Part shown: piece by piece, positions 8,374 through 14,497 of the stretch
Numbering within the stretch: position 1 is the stretch's first letter
Layout of the letters: each line of letters starts with the position of its first letter
Origin: Actinomycetes bacterium
GTDB taxonomy: Bacteria; Actinomycetota; Thermoleophilia; Solirubrobacterales; Solirubrobacteraceae
Reading direction: 5' to 3'
NCBI GenBank assembly: GCA_023404805.1
Contig: JAEYAL010000012.1
Coordinates: 1-43,482, forward strand
DNA length: 43,482 nucleotides
Position numbers and translations under genes: made by a program
The notes under the pieces: model-generated
The model's input: only the letters and a program-made list of their open reading frames with translations
Databases searched by the model: none
What the model was told of the DNA's origin: nothing

Positions 8374-9336
8374 ATGCCGACGCAGCCCGACCCGCTCAGC
8401 CCGCAGGCGCAGGCGATTCTCGACGCTCCCGATCAGCCCCGCCTCACCGGCGAGCTGACGATCGAGCGCGCCCAGGCGATCCGGGAGTCGCAGGCGCAAG
8501 CGCGGCGGCCAGTCGTCGACCGCGTCGCCGCCGAGCTCGGCGTGACGGCGGCGTGGCACACCGTTGGCGGCGTGAAGGTGGTGCGCGTCGAGGCGGCAGA
8601 GGACAAACGCCGGGCGTTCCGCGGTAGCGACGGGCCGGACGGCGGTGACGCGAAGGCCGCCCCGCAAGCACTCTTCTTGCACGGCGGCGGCTTCACCGGC
8701 GGCCTCGCGCACGACATGTCGTCGGTCCTCAACGCCGACGCGCTCGGGATCCCCGTGTGGTCGGTCGACTACTCGCTCGCCCCTGAAGCTGTCTTCCCCA
8801 CGGCCGTTGACGAGGTCGAGTCGGCGTACCGTGTCTTGACCCAGCAGTTTCCGGGCCTGTGGGTCGTCTTCGGCGTCTCAGCAGGAGGCAATCTCGCGCT
8901 CGCGCTGACGCAGCGCCTGCTCGCCGCAGGCGATCCGGTTCCTGCGGCGCTGGGCCTCTACTCCCCCTGGACCGACCTCACGGGCGCCGGCGACAGCCGC
9001 ACCGGCAACGACGGCCGCGACCCGGTCCTGCGCTGGCCCGAGCAGCTCCCGGTCGCCGTCGACGCCTACGCCGCAGGAGCCCCGCTCGACGACCCGCTCG
9101 TCTCCCCCATCTTCGCCACCTTCGACGGCTTCCCGCCGACGCTCATCACCACCGGCACCCGCGACCTCTTCCTCAGCGACTGCACCCGCCTCCACTGGGC
9201 CCTGCGCCGCGCCGAAGTCCCCGTCGAGCTGCGCGTCTGGGAGAACCTCTGGCACGCGTTCAACACCCAGCACGCCGTCCCGGAAGCCGCTGAAGCCCGG
9301 GCCGAAATGGCGGGGTTCCTGCTGCGCCACGTCTGA
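8374..9336 (+). CDS. Alpha/beta hydrolase, hormone-sensitive-lipase-like (HGGG) esterase
   Basis: 320 residues. HGGGF at 103-107 forms the oxyanion hole of the HSL (family IV) esterases; the nucleophile elbow is GVSAGG with Ser169. The acid lies in TTGTRDLFLSD and the catalytic His in NLWHAF. These cytoplasmic enzymes hydrolyse short acyl esters. ATG 8374 is chosen because a -10 box lies 8 nt upstream and homologous folds start there; the longer frame runs back into the VOC gene region. Its stop TGA overlaps the ATG of the DUF3253 gene (TGATG), so the two are translationally coupled. Confidence 0.88.
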   Translation: MPTQPDPLSPQAQAILDAPDQPRLTGELTIERAQAIRESQAQARRPVVDRVAAELGVTAAWHTVGGVKVVRVEAAEDKRRAFRGSDGPDGGDAKAAPQALFLHGGGFTGGLAHDMSSVLNADALGIPVWSVDYSLAPEAVFPTAVDEVESAYRVLTQQFPGLWVVFGVSAGGNLALALTQRLLAAGDPVPAALGLYSPWTDLTGAGDSRTGNDGRDPVLRWPEQLPVAVDAYAAGAPLDDPLVSPIFATFDGFPPTLITTGTRDLFLSDCTRLHWALRRAEVPVELRVWENLWHAFNTQHAVPEAAEARAEMAGFLLRHV

Positions 9337-9611
9337 TGCCAGACGCTTCTCCCACACCCGCGCAGATCCGCGCGACCATCGCGTCGCTGCTCGACTCCCG
9401 CGCCGACGGCGCCACCATCTGCCCGTCCGACGTCGCCCGGGCCCTCGCGCCCGACCCTGAGTGGCGCGCCCTCATGGACGACGTCCGACGCGTCGCCGCC
9501 GAAGGTCATCACGCCGGCCGCCTTGAGATCCGCCAGCACGGCCACCGCGTCGACCCCGAAACGGCCCGCGGCCCGATCCGGATCGCGCGCCCCGACGCCA
9601 CAGGTCAGTAG
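9336..9611 (+). CDS. DUF3253 family protein
   Basis: 91 residues matching DUF3253: an N-terminal helix IRATIASLLDSR, the signature ICPSDVARAL, then WRALMDDVRRVA and a C-terminal IRQHGHRVDPETARGPIRIA. The fold is a small winged-helix-like domain of unknown function. The start codon overlaps the stop of the hydrolase gene. The last 16 or so codons are duplicated 4476 bp away at 14039-14087, next to the Rhs immunity gene, which marks this gene as the edge of the accessory island. Confidence 0.82.
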   Translation: MPDASPTPAQIRATIASLLDSRADGATICPSDVARALAPDPEWRALMDDVRRVAAEGHHAGRLEIRQHGHRVDPETARGPIRIARPDATGQ

Positions 9612-9641
9612 CCGGGCTGGCCGGTCAGGGGCGCAAAGTCC
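9563..9641. repeat. Direct repeat copy A flanking the immunity-gene block
   Basis: 79 bp aligned without gaps to 14039-14117 (offset 4476). The first 55 bp (9563-9617) differ at only two positions (9581 and 9600); the last 24 bp are more diverged but end in the same GGGCGC(A/G)AAGTCC. The repeat contains the 3' end of DUF3253 on the plus strand and the 3' end of an immunity gene on the minus strand. Confidence 0.85.
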
Positions 9642-9643
9642 AG
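9605..9643 (-). pseudogene. Vestige of an Rhs-associated immunity gene (3' end only)
   Basis: Read on the minus strand, this stretch encodes DFAPLTGQPGY followed by a stop, matching DFAPVKDWPGY, the C-terminus of the intact immunity gene at 14081-14488. Upstream of it no recognisable immunity sequence remains. It overlaps the end of the DUF3253 gene exactly as the intact copy overlaps a DUF3253 vestige. I read it as the stub left when an earlier immunity gene was displaced. Confidence 0.6.
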
Positions 9644-9709
9644 TCCCGCGCTCAGGCTTTGACCACCGCTCGTGCCCGGATCGTCAAGGACAATTGGACT
9701 CGCCGGTGG

Positions 9710-9955
9710 CTACGGCTGCTCAACGGGGGGCTCGTCAGGCAAGCGTCGTTGCTCAAGCGTCGCTAGCGCGTCGGCCAAGCCTCGAGCAAGTTCAACGGCG
9801 GACAGTGGACGGTCGAACGCACCTCGGTTCAGACCGACGACCCATTTCCCCGCTTCGTTGAACACGGAGAATCCTCGACCGTCCACGTCGAACTCCGCTT
9901 CGGGGAAGTCGTAGTCCACTGGCAAGAAGATCGTGATTTTCGGTCTATCGCTCAC
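9710..9955 (-). CDS. Small hypothetical protein, last gene of the immunity block
   Basis: 81 residues, acidic, no signal peptide or membrane segment. The middle reads FDVDGRGFSVFNEAGKWVVGLNRGAFDRPLSAVELARGLADAL, a beta hairpin pair followed by a helix, a common layout for small immunity proteins. GTG 9955 is preceded by AGGAGT with 5-nt spacing. I do not recognise the family. Its position at the end of a run of same-strand genes behind an Rhs toxin suggests an immunity or accessory role (inference only). Confidence 0.6.
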   Translation of the reverse strand: MSDRPKITIFLPVDYDFPEAEFDVDGRGFSVFNEAGKWVVGLNRGAFDRPLSAVELARGLADALATLEQRRLPDEPPVEQP

Positions 9956-10051
9956 CTGGACTCCTAGATCGCTCCGGCAAGATCATTCGAATCAGGAGCT
10001 GATCCGACGCCGCCGACATGCGCTCCATCCGAGCGCGGAAGCCGTCACATG

Positions 10052-10291
10052 TCAAGGCTGCTGAGTCCCATTGTCAGACGCCGGGTCGCGGACGTTCGCG
10101 CGTGCTGCTGCGAGTAGGTGGGCGTAGTCGGCGCGGAGCGGCGCAGCCAGCACGCGTTCGAGCTGCGCTTCGAGATCCCACAGCACCCGCTGCTCGGCCT
10201 GGTCTTCGAACGGCAGGTGCTCTCCGGCACTGTGTCGCGCTAGCCAGTCGAACAAGACCAGCGCTTCGTCATCGCTGAGTTGGAGGTTCAC
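10052..10291 (-). CDS. Small helical protein coupled to the upstream gene
   Basis: 79 residues, mostly helical: LSDDEALVLFDWLARH, then AEQRVLWDLEAQLERVL and DYAHLLAAARANVRD. This LSDDEALVLF...AEQRVLW pattern recurs in many actinobacterial hypothetical proteins, to my recollection, but has no assigned function. GTG 10291 overlaps the stop of the upstream gene by 4 bp (GTGA), which fixes the start; the longer frame to 10411 lies within that gene. The obligatory coupling suggests that the two products act together. Confidence 0.72.
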   Translation of the reverse strand: MNLQLSDDEALVLFDWLARHSAGEHLPFEDQAEQRVLWDLEAQLERVLAAPLRADYAHLLAAARANVRDPASDNGTQQP

Positions 10292-10902
10292 GCGGTCTCC
10301 TTGCTCGTGCGTCGTCGGATGTAGACCAACCGCCGCTGGCGCGTCGCATCGAGGTGCGGCAGCGCCGCCTCGTAGAAGTCGGCGGCGAGCGCGCGGTCGC
10401 CTGCATCCCACGCCGCATCACCGCGGTCGCGGGTGGCCCCGTACGTCGCTCGCAGGGTCCCGGCCGCGCGGCCTGGCGCGGCGGAGCGATCGAGGGCGTC
10501 GAACGCGGCGTCGTCGCCTGCCAGAAGCGGCGCGGCGTGGTAGCGGAGGATGTCCGCGATCTCGTGCAAGACCTTCCGGAGGTAGGCGACGGAGCCCGCG
10601 CGGAGCCTGAGCGCGTCATGCGAGGGAGCAACCGCCTCGACGACTTCAGGGAGCGAATAGGCCGTCGTACCGCGCCGCCGCAGGAGCACGCGTTGCCGCG
10701 GGATGCGGCCAAGACTGACCTGGACGTCGTTCAGTCCCCAACCCAAACCGACCGACAGTGCCACGGACCGGCTCTCGAACGCCACCAAGCGCGGGCTTCT
10801 CACGACCGTCTCGAACCCGCGCTCGGTCAGGAACGCGAACTCCTGGGTCACGAGGTCCACGAACTGCGCGACGACCGGTGAGCCTTCGACCTCGCGGCTC
10901 AC
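10288..10902 (-). CDS. Hypothetical protein of the immunity block
   Basis: 204 residues, soluble. The N-terminal half has a beta-rich pattern FAFLTERGFETVVRSPRLVAFESRSVALSVGL, then LNDVQVSLGRI, a layout I associate with actinobacterial immunity-like proteins. The C-terminal half is helical with an acidic segment GDDAAFDALDRS. GTG 10902 is chosen because it overlaps the upstream stop by 4 bp (GTGA) and has GAG at workable distance; GTG 10911 is possible. Both neighbours overlap it, so it lies inside a tightly coupled operon. Function unknown. Confidence 0.68.
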   Translation of the reverse strand: MSREVEGSPVVAQFVDLVTQEFAFLTERGFETVVRSPRLVAFESRSVALSVGLGWGLNDVQVSLGRIPRQRVLLRRRGTTAYSLPEVVEAVAPSHDALRLRAGSVAYLRKVLHEIADILRYHAAPLLAGDDAAFDALDRSAAPGRAAGTLRATYGATRDRGDAAWDAGDRALAADFYEAALPHLDATRQRRLVYIRRRTSKETA

Positions 10903-11705
10903 AGGCGCCACTCGTCAACGTGCGCGGCGCACGCCGACCCGAGCATCCCGCGGAGTTCTGCACCGCGTTCGCCGGGCCGCGGCAGCACTTCGAGGAACGA
11001 CACCGCGACGAGGTTGTCGACCGACTCCGGCCCGTGCGCGAAGCCGCGCTCAAGCCGGTCGACGATCTCGCCAACGCGCGCCGGACCGCCCGGCCGTTCG
11101 AGCTCGTCGATGAGCCAGGGCATCAAGTCTCCGAGGAACACGTGCGGGAGAACCTCGTCATTGTCCTCGACGTGGCTGCGGAGGACCTCTTCCGCACCTC
11201 CGATTCCGGCGACAAGCTCGCCAGCAAACGCCACAGATTCCAGGTCGGGCCGATATCGCAGCGACGTAAACCACCGGTTCCCGCGTAGCGACGGGTGCTC
11301 GTCTCCGAGCGAGCCGCACAACCCATCGAGGAAGCCTCGGAGCCGCTGCAGCAAGACCGGCAGGGGCACCTCGATCTCGCCTTCCGCATAACTCGCGCTG
11401 ATGACGGCCGAGTTCACGCGTCGCTCGAACCGAAGCTCCTCGTCGTTTTCTGTGAATTCGACCCGAGCAATGTGGCCCGGCCCGCGCCACGCGAGTTCAT
11501 TGCCAGCACGGTCGAAGCCGACCGCGAGGTCGAGCAGCGGGATCCAGCCCCACATCGCATCGAGTGACACGCCTCGTCCGCGGAGCACGAGGTTGCCGCG
11601 GAAGGCCTGGTAGTGCAGGGCCAGCTCCGGCGTCTGCGACCAGTCACGTCCCGCACCAGACCAGCTCGGATCCAGATGCCATTCGAGCGCGAACTCAGCC
11701 GACAT
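10899..11705 (-). CDS. Two-domain hypothetical protein of the immunity block
   Basis: 268 residues in two apparent halves. Residues 1-150 are beta-rich with ELRFERRVNSAVISASYAEGEIEVPL followed by a helix LQRLRGFLDGLCGSL. Residues 165-268 are helical: HVFLGDLMPWLIDELE, then SVDNLVAVSFLEVLPRPG and LRGMLGSAC, which resembles DUF7674-like domains (low confidence). Such fusions of two small domains are common among polymorphic-toxin immunity proteins. ATG 11705 overlaps the end of the upstream Imm8-like gene by 11 bp. No signal peptide. Confidence 0.68.
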   Translation of the reverse strand: MSAEFALEWHLDPSWSGAGRDWSQTPELALHYQAFRGNLVLRGRGVSLDAMWGWIPLLDLAVGFDRAGNELAWRGPGHIARVEFTENDEELRFERRVNSAVISASYAEGEIEVPLPVLLQRLRGFLDGLCGSLGDEHPSLRGNRWFTSLRYRPDLESVAFAGELVAGIGGAEEVLRSHVEDNDEVLPHVFLGDLMPWLIDELERPGGPARVGEIVDRLERGFAHGPESVDNLVAVSFLEVLPRPGERGAELRGMLGSACAAHVDEWRL

Positions 11706-12048
11706 AGTCCTCGAACTCCCAGTGGCCGATGCGCGACAGCTTCGCCGCGACCTGAGCCCAGTCGTCGCCACTGCAACGGCTGACGCGCGCGGCGAAGAAG
11801 TTCACCACGGTTGCGTAGTCGTAGTTCTCGGTGACGAAGCAGTGCCGCAAATCAACGATGCCGTCTTGAGCCGCTCGGGTCTGAAGCCACGCGGCCGAGC
11901 AGAGCGTGACCTCGAACGACTCTTCGCCCGGCGCGTCTGCAGGACCGACCATGAGCTGCAAGAGCAGGGACCACGAAGGCCCGTCCGGACGCCAGAGCGC
12001 GAGGTCCGCGGCGTCTGGGCTGTAGATGCGCCGGAGTTCAGCGTTCAT
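11695..12048 (-). CDS. Imm8-like immunity protein
   Basis: 117 residues matching my recollection of the Imm8 family pattern from end to end: MNAELRRIYSPDAADLALWRP, SWSLLLQLMVGPADAPGEESF, VTLCSAAWL, and the closing IGHWEFEDY. Imm8 proteins neutralise nuclease-type toxins of the Rhs/CDI class in the cytoplasm. Its start overlaps the upstream gene by 11 bp, and its own end overlaps the next gene by 11 bp. No matching toxin is present in the window, so it is an orphan immunity gene acting, if at all, against toxins from neighbours. Confidence 0.75.
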   Translation of the reverse strand: MNAELRRIYSPDAADLALWRPDGPSWSLLLQLMVGPADAPGEESFEVTLCSAAWLQTRAAQDGIVDLRHCFVTENYDYATVVNFFAARVSRCSGDDWAQVAAKLSRIGHWEFEDYVG

Positions 12049-12823
12049 GACCGATCCGGAGTAGCTGCGTCTCTGGCTTCCAGCCGACAGGCTCGCGCCG
12101 AGTCGAGGACCACCAGCGGGCTCCGGCGTCGAGCCACTTCGCGCGCCATGCCGCGTGCACGTCGAAGCGTGATCTCGGGTCGGCATCGTCATAGCCGAAC
12201 TGGATGCCGCAACAGGGGCAGATCTCATCGGACGGGGTCGGGCCGTCCCACGGCGCGAAGAGCCCGTCGAATCCACACGCCGGGCAGGTCGCCCCGGGCG
12301 GCCGCTGAGTCGGAGCGTCGCGGCGGAACTCCCGGAAGTCGACCCATTGCTCGGTGCCCCCGTCCAACGCGAGCGTGACGCCAGCCGGATCCCATTGCCA
12401 CCCGACGACTTGCTCGGACGCCGGGACTTCCCACAGCAAACCGCCCTGGAGCGACGCTTCGACGACCGTCGGGTCGAAGATCGCGACCACGCTGGTGTCG
12501 CTAGCTGCGCGCATCTCCAGAAACTCCCCGGCTGGCTCGGCCGCGTGGGTGACCGCGCGAGTCTCGAGGTCGAGTCCGACGATCAGCCCGCTGTACGCGA
12601 CGAGCACCCACCGTTCCTCGCCGGCCCTCGCTGCCTGATTGGCAGGCCAAGACGCGTCGTCCGGAATCCACAGCTGCCGGTAACCGACGACGCCCACCGA
12701 CCAGTGGCTGAAGTGACCGCCTTCTGGCAGCTCGATAGCGCTTTCGGACACTGCGATTCGACGAGTCGACCGTCCGCCGCCGTCCTGCGTCTCAAGGTTC
12801 CAGACATCGACGGCCCACGCCAC
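12038..12823 (-). CDS. CPCC-type zinc-binding domain fused to a beta-rich N-terminal domain
   Basis: 261 residues. The N-terminal 165 are beta-rich (WVLVAYSGLIVGLDLETRAV, then VVGWQWDPAGVTLALDGG), resembling a propeller fragment. The C-terminal domain has CPACG (Cys180, Cys183) and CPCCG (Cys202, Cys204, Cys205) followed by an acidic FGYDDADP and DVHAAWRAKWLDAGARWW, like Cys-rich CPCC proteins found near polymorphic toxins. GTG 12823 is preceded 6 nt upstream by a TAGGTT box, so this gene may start its own leaderless transcript. The role is probably immunity-related but unproven. Confidence 0.7.
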   Translation of the reverse strand: MAWAVDVWNLETQDGGGRSTRRIAVSESAIELPEGGHFSHWSVGVVGYRQLWIPDDASWPANQAARAGEERWVLVAYSGLIVGLDLETRAVTHAAEPAGEFLEMRAASDTSVVAIFDPTVVEASLQGGLLWEVPASEQVVGWQWDPAGVTLALDGGTEQWVDFREFRRDAPTQRPPGATCPACGFDGLFAPWDGPTPSDEICPCCGIQFGYDDADPRSRFDVHAAWRAKWLDAGARWWSSTRREPVGWKPETQLLRIGHER

Positions 12824-12829
12824 GGAACC

Positions 12830-12835
12830 AACCTA
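12830..12835 (-). promoter_or_regulatory. -10 box inside the immunity block (TAGGTT)
   Basis: TAGGTT on the minus strand ends 6 nt before GTG 12823. It would let the five overlapping or closely spaced genes downstream be transcribed independently of the Rhs gene. No clear -35. Confidence 0.3.
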
Positions 12836-12889
12836 AGCCGTCAGCCGGGCGTTGGCGACCGAAGACGCCCCAGGAGTCTCATCGATCGT

Positions 12890-13519
12890 TTAGCGGAACC
12901 GTGCCGCGGCGCCGATCGAGAAATCCTTCGGGCTGCGTTCTGCGAGCATTTCAGCGAGTTCGCGACGGACTAGGACCTCGCGGTACGAGTTCCAGCCGTC
13001 GCCGAACCATTCGGGGCTGGCAGCAATGTCTAGCCCGTCGAGGTCTGGCGGAGCGGTAATCGCCGGCAACTCGTCAGGGAGCAGTGGCATCCATCGCCAG
13101 ATGCCGCAGTCGGTGCACTTAACCCCAGAACGGCCGTGCTTGCGTTCGGTCAGCGCCGCCAGTTCCTCTGGGTCGTACCAGTCGCGCGCTCTGGGCGGGA
13201 TCACGATCTGCTTAGCCGCCGGTTCCGGCCCTCCGGTGGACCAGTTCACGTCAAGCAACTGCAGCGCAAACTGATCCTCCAACTCGGCCGCGAACGAATC
13301 TTCCAGGTAAATGGCGTTGAACTGCGAATTCGGGATCCACGCCGGCGTGAGGTGCGCCAAGCCCTGCCGCTTAAGCACCATCGAGCCCGATTGAGGTATT
13401 CGTGGCGTCCCACAAGCAGGGCACCAACCTGTCTCGCCGTACCTCGGCGTCAAGCCCCACGACGCCTGAGGCTGTGGCCAACCACGATGCCGCTTTTCGC
13501 GGAGCTCCACAAAACTCAT
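12890..13519 (-). CDS. Double-CXXCG motif protein, SitI6-like immunity candidate
   Basis: 209 residues with two CXXCG motifs, WCPACG (Cys33, Cys36) and VKCTDCG (Cys135, Cys138), about 100 residues apart. This is the layout of the myxobacterial double-CXXCG paralogous family, which includes SitI6, the immunity partner of a Sit outer-membrane-exchange toxin. The four cysteines probably bind one zinc. The C-terminal half (DIAASPEWFGDGWNSYREVLVRREL) also fits the family shape. ATG 13519 has no visible Shine-Dalgarno. It lies 60 bp behind the next upstream gene on the same strand. Confidence 0.72.
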   Translation of the reverse strand: MSFVELREKRHRGWPQPQASWGLTPRYGETGWCPACGTPRIPQSGSMVLKRQGLAHLTPAWIPNSQFNAIYLEDSFAAELEDQFALQLLDVNWSTGGPEPAAKQIVIPPRARDWYDPEELAALTERKHGRSGVKCTDCGIWRWMPLLPDELPAITAPPDLDGLDIAASPEWFGDGWNSYREVLVRRELAEMLAERSPKDFSIGAAARFR

Positions 13520-13579
13520 CGGAGCATCCGACGCTCGCAGAAGCTCCGGACGGTTTGCACAGACACGGCGTCCTGAGCG

Positions 13580-13951
13580 TCAGCCGTCGAGAGCCACGTT
13601 GACCGACGAAGCGACGGTCCTGATCGAGCCGAAGTCGCCCGACAGCTCGAAGGTCGAGCCGTCCCAACGGCACGAGTCGATGTGGCCGTAGTCAACGACG
13701 CCGTCAGCTCCTAGAGCGGGCGGGCTGCCTTGCTCCGTCCAGGTCAGCGCCGTGACGCCACGGAACTCAATCTGACCCGACGCGAAGCACATCTGTTCAC
13801 CCGGTTTCGGAGGCTGAACGAGCGGGTGCGCGAACGTCAAGACGAGGTCGGCCCTAAGCGTCAACTCGCCTGGAGCAGCAGCGATCTCCAGCACGAATGA
13901 GTCCTCCAGGAGGTACTGGCTCATCTCCGGGTGTTCGGTGTAGTCGCGCAT
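13580..13951 (-). CDS. Hypothetical beta-rich protein, immunity candidate
   Basis: 123 residues, all-beta pattern: YLLEDSFVLEIAAAPGELTL, LVLTFAHPLVQPPKPGEQMC, FASGQIEFRG, and VDYGHIDSCRWDGSTFELSGDFG. I recall similar proteins encoded behind Rhs-type genes, but no family name can be given. The segment YLLEDSFVLE resembles YLEDSFAAE in the next gene. ATG 13951 lacks a clear Shine-Dalgarno; ATG 13924 is an alternative. It lies directly downstream of the repeat copy B scar. Confidence 0.62.
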   Translation of the reverse strand: MRDYTEHPEMSQYLLEDSFVLEIAAAPGELTLRADLVLTFAHPLVQPPKPGEQMCFASGQIEFRGVTALTWTEQGSPPALGADGVVDYGHIDSCRWDGSTFELSGDFGSIRTVASSVNVALDG

Positions 13952-14038
13952 GTTGTCTACAGGTCCCAGTCGATTTCTGTGGTGGCCAGGACTCCATTAG
14001 GTCACCGGGTTCCACTGCCAGCGCGCAAACCTGGAGAG

Positions 14039-14087
14039 GGCCCGCGGCCCGATCCGCATCGCGCGCCCCGACGCCGCAGGTCAGTAG
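14039..14087 (+). pseudogene. Vestige of DUF3253 (3' end only)
   Basis: The plus strand reads ARGPIRIARPDAAGQ and a TAG stop, against ARGPIRIARPDATGQ in the complete DUF3253 gene. Nothing of DUF3253 is recognisable upstream of it. It overlaps the end of the intact immunity gene. Confidence 0.7.
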
Positions 14088-14117
14088 CCGGGCCAGTCCT
14101 TCACGGGCGCGAAGTCC
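14039..14117. repeat. Direct repeat copy B
   Basis: Partner of 9563-9641. Here the minus-strand immunity gene is intact and the plus-strand DUF3253 sequence is only a stub, the reverse of copy A. Confidence 0.85.
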
Positions 14118-14488
14118 GGGTTCTCATTGATTCGCGGCTCGAATCGGGCAGCTGCGACCTCGAAGCACCCGATCTCGTCAAAGTAGATGCGGAAGTGGCG
14201 TGCGTCGGGAACCCGAGGAGGCCGGTTCTCGACCAAGAGCTCCGCGATCCACGGCGAGTCGTTGACCTCTTCGAGACGGTCGTATGCTTTGACCTGGTCG
14301 ACGGTGCATGCGTCGGCCGCGGTGAAGCGGTAGGCCGCAATTCGATCGAACTCCAGCGCGTTCCAGGCGTAGCCGCCAACATCGAGTTCGTAGTCATAGA
14401 AGATCGTCACCCCGCCGGCCGTCTGGCGGACGACCGGCCCCTGATCGAACTCTTGACTCCTAGTTGGGAGACGCCAGACCACTTGCAT
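14081..14488 (-). CDS. Cognate immunity protein candidate of the Rhs toxin
   Basis: 135 residues, soluble. Its C-terminal half reads YDRLEEVNDSPWIAELLVEN, then ARHFRIYFDEIGCFEVAAARFE, a pattern I associate with small proteins following Rhs/YD-repeat genes. ATG 14488 lies only 9 bp after the Rhs stop codon, the usual toxin-immunity arrangement, so the pair is presumably co-transcribed. The protein would bind and block the C-terminal toxin domain in the cytoplasm. Its 3' end lies in direct repeat copy B, and a stub of a related gene persists at 9605-9643. No biochemical function can be read. Confidence 0.75.
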   Translation of the reverse strand: MQVVWRLPTRSQEFDQGPVVRQTAGGVTIFYDYELDVGGYAWNALEFDRIAAYRFTAADACTVDQVKAYDRLEEVNDSPWIAELLVENRPPRVPDARHFRIYFDEIGCFEVAAARFEPRINENPDFAPVKDWPGY

Positions 14489-14497
14489 CAGGCAGTC

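Noticed and set aside
9563..14117. Prophage or integrative element bounded by the 79-bp repeat as att sites
   Set aside because: No integrase, tRNA or phage gene is between the copies, and the repeats are coding gene ends on both strands, which fits homologous recombination better.
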